Of a DNA stretch of 64,000 nucleotides, positions 9,401 through 18,445 are shown one piece after another (the stretch's first letter is position 1; each line of letters begins with the position of its first letter). Source of the stretch: Streptomyces sp. DH-12 (GTDB lineage: Bacteria; Actinomycetota; Actinomycetes; Streptomycetales; Streptomycetaceae); assembly GCF_002899455.1 (NCBI RefSeq), contig NZ_PPFB01000001.1, positions 310,001-374,000 on the forward strand, read 5' to 3'. Position numbers and translations under genes: made by a program. The notes below the pieces were generated by a model. That model did not search any database. It had not been told where the DNA came from and was given only the letters and a program-made list of their open reading frames with translations.

Positions 9401-10269
9401 TCATTCGTTGATCATTGCGACCAACACAGTGGCCTCGTAGCGGACGGCGAGCTTCTCGTATCGCGTGGCCACAGCCCGGTGGCGCTTGAGGCGGTTGATG
9501 CCGCACTCGACGGCATGCCGCTCGCGGTAGTCGGTCTTGTCGAACTTCGGAGGCCGACCGCCCCGGGAGCCGAGCTTGTGGCGGTTGCGGACCTGGTCCG
9601 CCGGGACCGGGATGGTCGCCTTGATCCCGCGTTTGCGCAGGTAGGCCCGGTTGCGGCGGGAGTCGTACGCCTTGTCGGCCCGCACTCGGTCCGGTCGCCT
9701 GCGAGGCCGTCCAGGGCCGAGTCGAGGCACCCGGATCGCGTCCAGGACAGGCTCGAACTGCGGGGAATCGCCCCGCTGACCCGCGGTGATCACGATCGAG
9801 AGCGGCTTCTGTCCCTGCTCGACAGCGAGGTGGATCTTTGTAGTCAGCCCGCCTCGGGAGCGTCCGAGCCCGTGGTCGGCCGGCTCGACGGCGATGCCGC
9901 CGGGCGGCTCCTTCTGCAGGTCCCCTTTTTCGACGCCCCGGCGGCGTGCTGGTGGGCCCGGCAGACGGTGGAGTCGACGTTCACCTCCCAGGTGATCAGG
10001 CCCTTCGCGTCGGCCTGGGCCTGGAGCTGGGTAACGATCCGCGCCCACGTGCCATCGCGCTGCCAGCGTCGAAACAGGTCATAGACCCGGTCCCAGGGGC
10101 CGTAGCGTTCCGGCACATCACGCCAGGGGGCACCGGTCCGCGTCCGCCATCGTATGCCGTCTATCAGCTGCCGCCGCGTCCAAACCGCCGGACGGCCCGG
10201 CTTGATGCCCTGAGGCAGCAACGGCTCCAGTCGGGCCCACTGGCCGTTCGTCAGATCACCACGCCTCAC
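9401..10269 (-). CDS. IS5-family transposase in two frames
   Basis: The N-terminal frame starts at 10269 ([19 protein letters not shown]) and ends in the segment with [14 protein letters not shown]. The catalytic frame, one base back, continues to 9401 through [26 protein letters not shown] and the [19 protein letters not shown] ending. The switch is at an A5G4 run (AAAAAGGGG, about 9929-9937), typical of frameshift-made IS5 transposases. The catalytic motifs are intact, but mobility is doubtful without a left end. Confidence 0.8.
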
Positions 10270-10313
10270 AGAACGTGATCATCTACGACCAAGATCTATT
10301 TTCGCAACAGGCC
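9401..10313 (-). mobile_element. IS5-family element, right end present, left end not found
   Basis: The transposase is present in two overlapping frames. The right end carries GGGCCTGTTGCG-type sequence (reverse strand, ending about 10313) next to the CTAG where the IS701-like element entered. No matching left terminal repeat was seen in 9360-9400, so the element is probably truncated on that side. Confidence 0.65.
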
Positions 10314-10317
10314 CTAG

Positions 10318-11922
10318 CTTGATCTTTAACCTGTGCGGCGGGGCCGTGGGGTCGTTGACTTCTTTGTTCGTCGTTGCGTCGGCTGTGCTTTGCGGGGTGT
10401 GTGCACGTCGTGGCGGGGTGTGGGCTGGGTGTTCTTGCGGCCCGGTGGTCGTCCAGGACCGGGCCGGGAGGGTTTCGGTGCCTGGGCCGGGCAGGCGGTC
10501 GTCGGGCGGATGTGTCGGAAGTCCCGGCGGACACGGGCGGGGGTGAGTCTGTCCGGCGGGCTGGGTTTCTCCCAGGGGCGGCGCCGGTCGGCTGCCAGCG
10601 GCCGGGCGAGCCGCAGTTGGGTGTAGGCGGCGAGGATCAGCCAGGTCCAGCGGTCGGCCGCTTCGGGGGTGCGGATCTTCGGTGTGGTCCAGCCCAGGGT
10701 CTGCTTGAACAGGCGGAAGGTGTGCTCGATGTCGAAGCGTCGCAGGTAGGACTGCCAGAGGCGGTCGGCGTCGGCTTCGGTGGCGTCGGTGCCCGACCAC
10801 CACAGCCAGACCGGCTTGGGGGTGGCTCCGCTGGGCAGGTGGTCGATGTCCAGGCGGATCACCGTCCCCTCGATGATGGGGAGGGTGCCGTCGGCCATGG
10901 CCCAGGAGGAGCGGTGGGTCAGCTTGGGATGCAGCCGGTTCCAGGAGCGGGCCAGGGCGGTGCCGTAGAGGCGGGTGTCGGTGACGGTCTGGGTGTCCGG
11001 GGTGCCCCAGGTGTCGGGCTGGCCGAAGACGAACTCGCCGCCGTGCCGGGGCGGGCGGCCCATCGTGCCCGGCCGACGAGGCGGAACAGGCCTGCGCAGG
11101 ACCCGGTCCGAACGCATCCGGGCCAGCACCTGCACGGGCAGATCTCGCAGGAGGAAGGCCAGGCGGGGTGCGTCGTAGCCGGCGTCCGCGACGATGAGGA
11201 TGTCCGGGTCGCCCGTCTGCCACTGACCCGCCCTGATCAGTCGCTCAACCAGTTCGCGCAGTTGGCGGGCGGTGACTGTGGCAGTGTCGTCCCCGGGTGC
11301 CAGCCGAAGCGCGTCCAGCGGCGCGGTCCATGAACTGCGGCCGGGCTCGAGCGCGCAGACGATGGAGTACGGCCAGCCGGGAACGGGGATGTGCTGGTCC
11401 TTGCCGCGTCCGTAGGTGTGGCACAGGATCCGTTGCGGTGAGGTGTGAGCATTGGGCCGCAGCCAACAGGTGATGTCGACAGCCAGGACCAGCCGGCCAT
11501 CAGCGGCCCGCGGCAGGGGCACCGCGGTCAGGGCCTGCCGCAGCCGGTCCGTATCCACTTGGCCGCGGGCCACCGCCGCGTAAAGTCCGCCGTGACCGCG
11601 ACGGTGTTCGCCCACCAATGACAGCTCGGCCAGCGACCTGACCGGCCCGTCACCGCACAGGACGGCGTCGGCCAGCTCGAACAACGCATCCGAACGAGCG
11701 GTGAGACAGGAGTAGAACTCGCCCCGGAAGCGTGACAGTTGCGCCAATTCCTCTTGCCGGGTGTCGCGTTGCAGCAGACTCATCCTTGCGGCCTTCGTGC
11801 TGGACGTGTGTGTTCCTTGGTCGGAGCACATGTTCAGACGAAGGCCGCTTCTGCGTCCGCCGGATACCGAACCGAGTGATCAAGTTCGAGACGCCATTCG
11901 ACGCCGGACGTTAAAGATCAAG
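10318..11922 (-). mobile_element. IS701-like element flanked by CTAG duplications
   Basis: Perfect 16-bp inverted ends including the flanking tetranucleotide (10314-10329 and 11911-11926). Taking CTAG on each side as the target duplication leaves an element of about 1605 bp with ends CTTGATCTTTAA. A 4-bp YTAR target duplication is known for the IS701 family. Its right copy of CTAG lies exactly at the left tip of the IS630 element. Confidence 0.85.
10326..11783 (-). CDS. IS701-like DDE transposase (NF041680-type)
   Basis: About 485 residues from the ATG at 11783; an in-frame ATG at 11831 would add 16. It begins with an RFRGEFYSCLTARSDALFEL segment, and the DDE core shows AVDITCWLRP, IVADAGYDAPRLAFLL and, later, RRFDIEHTFRLFKQTLGW, which contains the catalytic Glu. 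The Pro/Arg-rich tail (RRDFRHIRPTT onward) is usual in this family. The frame is intact. Confidence 0.82.
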   Translation of the reverse strand: MSLLQRDTRQEELAQLSRFRGEFYSCLTARSDALFELADAVLCGDGPVRSLAELSLVGEHRRGHGGLYAAVARGQVDTDRLRQALTAVPLPRAADGRLVLAVDITCWLRPNAHTSPQRILCHTYGRGKDQHIPVPGWPYSIVCALEPGRSSWTAPLDALRLAPGDDTATVTARQLRELVERLIRAGQWQTGDPDILIVADAGYDAPRLAFLLRDLPVQVLARMRSDRVLRRPVPPRRPGTMGRPPRHGGEFVFGQPDTWGTPDTQTVTDTRLYGTALARSWNRLHPKLTHRSSWAMADGTLPIIEGTVIRLDIDHLPSGATPKPVWLWWSGTDATEADADRLWQSYLRRFDIEHTFRLFKQTLGWTTPKIRTPEAADRWTWLILAAYTQLRLARPLAADRRRPWEKPSPPDRLTPARVRRDFRHIRPTTACPAQAPKPSRPGPGRPPGRKNTQPTPRHDVHTPRKAQPTQRRTKKSTTPRPRRTG

Positions 11923-11925
11923 CTA

Positions 11926-13048
11926 GTGACCTGAGTCGGAGATTCGTCGTTGGTTTGGCATGAGTCGTCCGGGTCCGAAGATTTCGCCGTTGTCGGTGAC
12001 CGATGCCCAGCGGGCCGTGCTGGAGGGCTGGGTGCGCCGCCGCTCGACCGCTCAGGCACTGGCCCAGCGTTCAAGGATCGTGCTGGAGTGCGCCGACGGA
12101 CACTCGATCATGGAGGTGTCGCGCCGGCTGCGGGTCAGTCCGGACACGGTCCGCACCTGGCGGCGACGCTTCCTCGAGCGAGGGCTGGACGGCCTGTGTG
12201 ACGAGCCGCGGCCCGGTGCTCCGCGGAAGATCACCGACGCGGACGTCGAGCGGGTCATCGTCAAGACGCTGGAGGAGAAGCCGAAGAACGCCACCCACTG
12301 GTCGACCAGGTCGATGGCGGCGGCCACGGGCATGTCCCAGTCCGCGATCTCGCGGATCTGGCGGGCGTTCGCCCTGGCCCCGCACCGGTCACAGACGTTC
12401 AAGCTGTCCACCGACCCGCTGTTCATCGACAAAGTCCGTGACGTCGTCGGGTTGTATCTGGATCCGCCGGAGAAGGCCCTGGTCCTGTGTGTGGACGAGA
12501 AGTCGCAGATCCAGGCCCTCGACCGCTCTCAGCCGGTGCTGCCGATGATGCCCGGGGTTCCTGAGCGCCGCAGCCACGACTACGTCCGGGCCGGCACCAC
12601 CACCCTGTTCGCGGCCCTGGAGGTCGCCACCGGCAAAGTGATCGGCTCCCTGCACCGCAGGCACCGGGCCGTGGAGTTCAAGAAGTTCCTGGCCAAGCTG
12701 GACAAGGAGGTGCCCGCCGACCTCGAGGTCCATCTCATCCTGGACAACTACGTCACCCACAAGACACCCGCCGTCAAGAAGTGGCTGCTGGCTCACCCGC
12801 GGTTCCATCTGCACTTCACTCCGACGAGTTCGTCCTGGCTGAACCTGGTGGAGCGGTGGTTCGCCGAGCTCACGCAGAAGAAGCTCAAGCGCGGTGTCCA
12901 CCGCTCCGTCCAGGCCCTCGAACGCGATATTCGTTCCTGGCTGGCCGACTGGAACGACAATCCACGACCGTTCGTCTGGACGAAGACTGCCGACGAAATC
13001 CTCGACAAAGTCGCGGCCTACTGCCGACGAATCTCCGACTCAGGTCAC
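11926..13048 (+). mobile_element. IS630-family element, complete, with TA target site
   Basis: Perfect 26-bp inverted ends including the flanking TA (11924-11949 and 13025-13050). IS630 elements insert at TA and duplicate it, as seen. The single transposase is intact. The stop codon of the transposase is supplied by the duplicated TA plus the next target base. Confidence 0.92.
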
Positions 13049-13051
13049 TAG
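11960..13051 (+). CDS. IS630-family transposase, intact
   Basis: 363 residues. N-terminal helix-turn-helix pair (QRSRIVLECADGHSIMEVSR, then SPDTVRTWRRRFLERGL) and a DDE_3 core with LCVDEKSQIQALDR, LILDNYVTHKTP and SSSWLNLVERWFAELT. All three acidic residues are visible. The ATG at 11960 is close to the left end. The reading frame ends in TAG formed at the element/target border. Confidence 0.93.
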   Translation: MSRPGPKISPLSVTDAQRAVLEGWVRRRSTAQALAQRSRIVLECADGHSIMEVSRRLRVSPDTVRTWRRRFLERGLDGLCDEPRPGAPRKITDADVERVIVKTLEEKPKNATHWSTRSMAAATGMSQSAISRIWRAFALAPHRSQTFKLSTDPLFIDKVRDVVGLYLDPPEKALVLCVDEKSQIQALDRSQPVLPMMPGVPERRSHDYVRAGTTTLFAALEVATGKVIGSLHRRHRAVEFKKFLAKLDKEVPADLEVHLILDNYVTHKTPAVKKWLLAHPRFHLHFTPTSSSWLNLVERWFAELTQKKLKRGVHRSVQALERDIRSWLADWNDNPRPFVWTKTADEILDKVAAYCRRISDSGH

Positions 13052-13384
13052 CCCGACGACGCCCCGCGGCTGGTCTTCGGCGGGAGTGCTGACAGCTTCG
13101 GTGTGGTCGAGGACGTCTGATTGGTCTTCCAGCGAGGGCCTTGGTGCCGATGGGGCCTCGTTCCGTCAGCACCAAGGCTCGAGGGGGAATCGCGGCCCTA
13201 CTTTCCCGCTGGCGGCCGCGGTGCCCGTGCTCGTGGGCACCGCGTCGCCCCAGAGCGCGCTCCCCATCGAAACGGACTGTGCCGGGAAATCGACGTCGGC
13301 ATCCGACCATGAGCCTTACGACGCCAGCCCGTAGGTCACCGAAGGCGTCAACACGAAGACCGGGCTCCCCAACGGCCGGGCCCG
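13052..13384. other. Intergenic stretch, no gene seen
   Basis: Roughly 330 bp between the IS630 right end and the terminator behind the P450. Short open frames here are arginine-rich shadows without recognisable motifs. Confidence 0.4.
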
Positions 13385-13419
13385 CCCGCTGATCCGGCGG
13401 GCCGCGCCGGATCAGCGGG
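13385..13419. terminator. Strong hairpin downstream of the P450 gene
   Basis: A perfect 15-bp stem (13385-13399 with 13405-13419) around a 5-base loop, 25 bp past the P450 stop. No U-run, as is normal for Streptomyces terminators. Confidence 0.75.
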
Positions 13420-13444
13420 ATGACAGCCCTGTGGCTCCTCCGTC

Positions 13445-14641
13445 CTACCGGGCGAACCGTACGGGCAGGCTGCGCGGACCGCGGATCATCATTCCCGGGC
13501 GCCAGGTGATCGCCGCCGGGTGGACGTCCAGAGCCAGGTCCGGGCAGCGTTCCAGCAGCGTCCGCAGGGCGATGCGCGCCTCCAGCCGGGCCAACGGCGC
13601 ACCCAGGCAGTGGTGGATGCCGTGGCCGAACGCCACATGGCCGCGGGCGTCACGGAGGATGTCGAAGCGGTCGGGCTCGGGGAAGCGTTCGGGGTCGCGG
13701 TTGGCATCGGCCATGGCGACGAGGACGAGTTCGCCCCCTCCGGGGATGACCGTGTCGCCGATCGTCACCGGTTCGGTGGTGAAGCGGAACGTGGGGGTCT
13801 CCAGCGGTCCCTCGTAGCGCAGCGCCTCCTCGACGGCTGCGTCGACGAGGGAGAGGTCCGCGCGCAGAGCGGCCAGTTGCTCGGAGTGGGTCAGCAGGGC
13901 GAGGACGGCGTTGGATATGAGGTTCACGGTGGTCTCGTGGCCGGCCACGAGCAGCAGCCAGGCCATGCCGAGGAGTTCCTCGTGGGAGAGCCTGTCGCCG
14001 TTGTCGTCCGAGTTGTGGATCAGTCCGCTCATGAGATCGTCACCGGGCTGCTGCCGCTTGCGCTCCACCAGCTCCACCAGGTAGTGCGCCATCGACTTCG
14101 CCGCGGTCTGACGCAGTTCGGGGTCGGCCGCGCCGAGTGCGTCGTTCGACCACGCCCTGAAGGAGCCCCGGTCCAGGTCCGGCACACCCAGAAGTTCGCA
14201 GATCACGGAGATGGGCAGCGGAAAAGACAGCGCCTCGACGAGGTCGACGCGCCCGCCGGGGGCGGCGAGCATCCTGTCCAGGAGCGTGTCCGTCGTCTCC
14301 TGGATGCGCGGGGCGAGCTCCTCGACGCGGCGCGTGGTGAACTCCCGGGCGACCAGCTTGCGCAGCCGGGTGTGGTCCGGCGGGTCGGCCCTGAGCATAT
14401 GCGTGCCGGGGGATATGGCGCCGAGGGGAAGGGAGGGCGAGGCCTTGCTCCAGTCCTTGGAGAGTCTCTGGTCCGCGAGGGCGGCGCGTCCGGCCTCGTA
14501 TCCGACGACGAGCCAGGCCTCCGCGCCTCCTTCCGGCATGCGAATGCGGTGCACCGGGCCCTGCGACCGCAGTCGGGCGTAGACGGGGTAGGGGTCGCGG
14601 GTGAAGGACTCGCCGAGCGCCGCGAGATCGACCACGCTCAT
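13445..14641 (-). CDS. Cytochrome P450 (CYP107-like)
   Basis: 398 residues, full length. Diagnostic motifs: I-helix AGHETT (about residue 241), ExxR in EALRYEG (about 280), and the heme loop FGHGIHHCLGAPLAR with the Cys thiolate ligand (about 349). This is a soluble bacterial P450 needing a ferredoxin and reductase, none of which is adjacent. The start MSVVDLAALGESF at 14641 follows TTAGGTGGTAT. Substrate unknown; CYP107-type enzymes often hydroxylate polyketides, but no such cluster abuts it. Confidence 0.92.
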   Translation of the reverse strand: MSVVDLAALGESFTRDPYPVYARLRSQGPVHRIRMPEGGAEAWLVVGYEAGRAALADQRLSKDWSKASPSLPLGAISPGTHMLRADPPDHTRLRKLVAREFTTRRVEELAPRIQETTDTLLDRMLAAPGGRVDLVEALSFPLPISVICELLGVPDLDRGSFRAWSNDALGAADPELRQTAAKSMAHYLVELVERKRQQPGDDLMSGLIHNSDDNGDRLSHEELLGMAWLLLVAGHETTVNLISNAVLALLTHSEQLAALRADLSLVDAAVEEALRYEGPLETPTFRFTTEPVTIGDTVIPGGGELVLVAMADANRDPERFPEPDRFDILRDARGHVAFGHGIHHCLGAPLARLEARIALRTLLERCPDLALDVHPAAITWRPGMMIRGPRSLPVRFAR

Positions 14642-14936
14642 GGGAATACCACCTAACTGATTCCGGAAAAAGGAGTTGTGCGCCGCAGTGACCCGGGCGC
14701 GAACGTCATGGCGACGCGGAGGCGGCCGGGGAAGGGGTCACCCGGGAAGCGGCCGGCGGCTGTCGTCCACCGGCGTGTGCGGTGCCGGGGAGGGACGCGT
14801 TTCGGCCGGGCCGTGGGCGCCGTGCACGCCGGACGCCGCCGGCTCATGGTTCCGGTAATGGTCCGCCCCCTCGGATCAACACCTGACCGCCCACCGACTG
14901 TAGCTTCTGTCGCCACTGAAGGGAGGCGAATATCGG
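14642..14936. other. P450 upstream region, no gene seen
   Basis: About 295 bp between the P450 start and the eroded left end of the IS5 copy. It should hold the P450 promoter; nothing else recognised. Confidence 0.35.
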
Positions 14937-15733
14937 GCGGCGGTAGCCGATCAGGGCCGCTGCTATGCCGACGAAGGCGAGGAAGTGTTCGGCCTTGTGC
15001 TCGTAACGACGGTGGAGCCTTCGGCAGCTGGCCAGCCAGGACACGGTTCGCTCGACCACCCAACGATGTCGGCCCAGCCGCTGCGAGCACTCGATGCCCT
15101 TGCGGGCGATGCGGTGGCGGATGCCACGCTCGCGGAGCCATCGGCGCAGGTGGTCGTAGTCGTATCCTTTGTCGGCGTGCAGTTTCGCCGGCTTCCGGCG
15201 CCGGGGCCCGCGGCGGGAGCGGATGGGCGGGATGCCCCGGACGAGCAGCTCCAGGCCCTGACTGTCGTGCATGTTCGCGCCCGAGATGCCCAAGGGCAGC
15301 GGCAGTCCGTTGCGGTCGCAGATCAGGTGGATCTTCGATCCGAGTTTGCCGCGGTCGGTCGGATTCGGTCCCGTCAAAGGCCCCCTTTTGCCGCCCGCAG
15401 ACTGACCGAGCCGATCACACACCGCGACCAGTCCAACTCACCTTGTGCTCCGAGTTCGTCGAGGATTGCCCGGTGGAGCCGGGCCCAGACCCGGTCCCGG
15501 CTCCACCGGGCGAACCGCCGGTGGACCGTCTGCCAGGCCGGCCCGAACACCGGCGGCAGTTGCCGCCACGTGCAGCCCGAAGTCGCCACGAAGATGATCG
15601 CGGCCAGGGTTTCGCGGTCACCCGCCCGACGCCGGCCACCGCCCTGCGGACGTATCACCTCAGTCGATGGCACCACCCGCCGGAACAGCATCCACAACTC
15701 GTCCGGCACCAGTCGCTCCGCAAGATCCGCCAT
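14937..15733 (-). pseudogene. IS5 transposase in two frames, C-terminus replaced
   Basis: First frame from 15733 (MADLAERLVPDELW) to 15374. Second frame, one base back through a GCAAAAGGGGG run, carries TDRGKLGSKIHL, DKGYDYDHLRRWL and RRWVVERT-like residues. The frameshift looks programmed, but the carboxyl end is fused to 30-odd unrelated residues. Probably inactive or immobile because the left terminal repeat is missing. Confidence 0.7.
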
Positions 15734-15760
15734 GCACGGATCAACGAATGATCACGCCAT
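14937..15760 (-). mobile_element. IS5-family copy with damaged left end
   Basis: Related to the copy at 177-1033 by protein sequence. The 5' side abuts the truncated ISAzo13 transposase. The catalytic frame runs on past the usual end (after AALIGYRR) into foreign sequence to 14844, showing that its terminal repeat there is gone. Confidence 0.7.
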
Positions 15761-15767
15761 AAGAAAC

Positions 15768-16580
15768 GACGTCAAGCGGCCCGGCCTTGGTCGTGCCACC
15801 AGCGGCGGATCGACTCCACCGCGAACGCGGCGGTGTCGTGGTCGGTGCCGATGTTGATCCAGCCGGTGTCGGCCGCCAGGTCGTAGATGCCGTAAGGGAT
15901 GGCTTTGCCCAGCTGCGGATCGGCGAAGTCGTGGACCCGTACCGGCACCGGGTCGCCCGTCGGCAGCCAGGAACGGCCCGGATCGTGGAAGTCGCCGATG
16001 AATTCTTTTTCTTGGTGTCCACGCTGATCACCGGCTGGCCGGCGTCCTGGTGTTCGCGTGCCTGCTCGTTGAGATACCGGAACTGGGCGTCCTGGTCGGC
16101 ATGCTGACTGCCCTCAAGCGTCTTGGCGTTGGCCTGCAGCCGGAAGCCCTCCTGGCGCAGCAGGCCGGCGACGGTGTCGGCACCGACCCGATGTCCCTGG
16201 CGGGTCAGCTCGGCCGCCAGCGTGCGGGTCGACCTGGTCGTCCACCGCAACGGCGGCATCGGCTCCTCGCGCTCGTCCGGCTCGACCAGCGCCAGCAGCG
16301 CAGACCGCAGTCCGGGATCGAGGTCCGTGACGCGTTTGCGTCCACCGCCCGACCGCCGCACCCGCCCCACCAAGGATTCGCCCGCTTCCAGGTCGGACAT
16401 ACCCCTGCGGATCGTTGTCTCGCTCACCCCGGCCGCCCGGGCCACGGCCCGGATGCCGCCTTGTCCCAGAATCCGGGCCTCCGCGGCCGCCAGCAACCGC
16501 CGCTGCCGCTCGTCCAGATGCGGGAACAACACCCCCAGCTTCACAGCGAGTTGATCATGAGTCTCGTCCGGGATGCGCAT
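15768..16580 (-). pseudogene. ISAzo13-family transposase, frameshifted and truncated
   Basis: The first 190 residues (from MRIPDETHDQL) carry the helix-turn-helix with RAVARAAGVSETTIRRGMSD and the family motif DTKKK. Exactly there, near 16000, one base is missing. The next frame then continues with FIGDFHDPGRSW and ends WHDQGRAA, where the IS5 copy begins. The C-terminal third of the family is absent. Confidence 0.75.
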
Positions 16581-16636
16581 ACGACATCAACGAGACCCCA
16601 CCCCCGAAAGCAACACCTTGATGATCGGCAGGCCCT

Positions 16637-16725
16637 TACCCGCACAATCCTTCCACCCGAAGATCGGCGGAGCACGCCTGTACGCCAACGCTTTTGAGCA
16701 CACCATGACGGGCATGGGTCTTTGA
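16637..16725 (+). pseudogene. C-terminal scrap of an unknown gene cut by the ISAzo13 remnant
   Basis: Frame ending at the TGA 16723-16725 reads FHPKIGGARLYANAFEHTM and stops after GMGL. It is followed at once by a terminator hairpin, so it is a genuine gene end. The product is not recognised; the pattern would fit the tail of a larger toxin-like or enzyme protein. Confidence 0.5.
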
Positions 16726-16738
16726 GCGATCCAGCGTT

Positions 16739-16770
16739 CCGGGGCAGCTCTGACGAAGAGGCTGCCCCGG
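16739..16770 (+). terminator. Terminator hairpin after the truncated gene
   Basis: Stem CCGGGGCAGC (16739-16748) pairing with GCTGCCCCGG (16761-16770), 12-base loop, 13 bp past the stop. Confidence 0.75.
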
Positions 16771-17156
16771 AGCCCTATTGAGTACAGGTACTCATGAATC
16801 TCCGGCCTCCCGAGGGCACCCTGCTAGAGATGCCTAGGAAAAAGGGGGGCACTATGCCAGGGAGTCGCCTACGAACTACGGCCCTACTGGGGAGTCTTTT
16901 AACGATCTTGACGGTCGCAGTCTCCGCATGCTCATCCCAAAACCGGGCTATAGTCCAGAAGGGGTCCGTAAACTTACTGCTAGCTCCCAGGCCGGTAAAG
17001 CGCGGCAGGGTGCGGAAGGACGCCTCCGCGCCGTCGTCCAGGCTTACACGGGCCATACTCCGCTGTCCCTCGAGATGATGGTCATCCGTGACCGGCGCCT
17101 TGGAGGAGAAAAGACACGGAGGATCGACCCGGACGGCTACGACCCATACAAAATAA

Positions 17157-18029
17157 GAGCTTGTCTCACGTGGTGTGAGGTGGATGCGGCATGATGTTTT
17201 GCCATGGGTGTTGGTTTGTCGCAGCGGTTGGTTCCTGACGAACTTTGGTCACTGGTCGCACCGTTGCTGCCTTCGTTCGCTTCCCGTCCGCAAGGCGGAG
17301 GCACGGCCCCGGTGGATGAGCGGGCGGTGTTCACGGCTGTGGTGTACGTGCTGACCAGCGGCTGTGCCTGGCGGCACCTGCCGGAGACATTTGGCGTCTC
17401 GCCGGCCACCGCCCATCGCCGGTTCTCCGCATGGACCAAGGACGGGCTGTGGCGGCGGCTGCACCAGGCCGTTCTGGACGAACTCGGCGCCCGTGGCGAG
17501 GTGGACTGGACCTCGGCGATCGTGGACGCGGCCTCCGTCCGCGCGAAAAAGGGGGATCGCTGACCGGGCGCAATCCGGTCGACCGGGGCAAGAAAGGCAG
17601 CAAGCTCCATGTCCTGGCCGACGCCCAGGGCCTCCCTCTCACCCTTGGCGTCTCAGGGGCGAACGTTCATGACAGCCAGGCGCTCCTGCCGCTGGTGCTG
17701 GGCATCCCCGCCATCCGCTCCCGGCGCGGCCCCGCAGACGTCGGCCCGGCAGGCTCCGCGCCGACAAGGCGTACCACTCCGCCGACAGGCTGAAGTGGCT
17801 GCGCGAGCGGGGCATCGTCCCGCGCATCGCCCGACCCGGCATCGAGTCCAGCGAACGGCTCGGCCGGCACCGCTGGAAGATCGAACGGTCGATCTCCTGG
17901 CTCTTCGGCTACCGCCGCCTGACCGTCCGGTACGAGCGCAAAGGCAGCCACTTCCTGGCCTTCCTCGGACTCGCAGCGGCCCTGACCTGCTACAAGAAAC
18001 TCGCAAAACTCACCACGTGAGACAAGCTC
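17157..18029 (+). mobile_element. IS5-family element with perfect 20-bp ends and TAA target duplication
   Basis: 17156-17175 is the exact reverse complement of 18011-18030. TAA is present on both sides (17154-17156 and 18030-18032), matching the TNA duplications known for part of the IS5 family. It interrupts the lipoprotein-like gene. Its transposase carries a disabling indel. Confidence 0.9.
17204..18020 (+). pseudogene. IS5 transposase with an extra frameshift
   Basis: First frame 17204-17563 (MGVGLSQRLVPDELWSL) leads through a slippery A5G5 run to the second frame with VDRGKKGSKLHVL and HDSQALLPL. Near 17745 a further indel throws it into a third frame, which then reads LRADKAYHSADRLKWLRERG, ERLGRHRWKIERSISW and ends ACC ACG TGA at 18020. 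The slippery run is programmed, but the second shift is a true mutation, so this copy needs a helper transposase to move. Confidence 0.8.
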
Positions 18030-18239
18030 TAAAATGCTTATTTAATATCTCGGCCTACTACAGCGCTGACCCGAAACAGATGGGGAACGTTTTGGAAAGC
18101 ATTCTGAACGGAGGAGGCCTTCCCGGCTCCCGCATCGCTTTCGGTCACGACTACTACCGTGACCAACTCGTTGACTACTACCGGGGGCGAGCACCGAATC
18201 CGATCGGTGCTGATGCGGGAGAGCCGACAGAGCTATCCA

Positions 18240-18445
18240 AACCTGTGGCGGGCGGTCGACCAGGACGGCAGCGTCCTGGACATCCTGGTGCAGAACCGCC
18301 GGGACAAGGCCGCGGCCAGGCGCTTCTTCCGCAGACTTCTGAAGAAGACCGGCGCGGTGCCGCGGGTGATCGTCACCGACAAACTCCGCTCCTACGGCGC
18401 CGCCCACCGGGAGGTCATGCCCTGCGTCGAACACCGGCAGTCGAC
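18240..18445 (+). pseudogene. Internal scrap of an IS6-type transposase
   Basis: Encodes LWRAVDQDGSVLDILVQNRR, the DDE-core middle, and ends at CVEHRQS. It is almost base-identical to 21188-21388 of the complete IS6 copy. Both ends are missing; it joins the lipoprotein-like pseudogene on the left and the GNAT gene end on the right. Confidence 0.85.

Larger units (their letters stand above)
16854..18240 (+). pseudogene. Lipoprotein-like gene split by an IS5 insertion
   Basis: An ATG at 16854 behind AAAGGGGGG starts a lipoprotein signal (ALLGSLLTILTVAVSAC). From about 16928 the neighbouring frame carries the rest: GEKTRRIDPDGYDPYKI up to 17156, then after the IS the text LFNISAYYSADPKQMGNVLE and DYYRDQLVDYYRGRAPNPIG. 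Removing 17157-18032 (IS plus one TAA copy) makes the two halves one continuous frame. So the body was an intact gene when the IS hit; the shift between signal and body and the loss of the 3' end (joined to an IS6 scrap at about 18240) are separate lesions. Function unknown. Confidence 0.7.
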
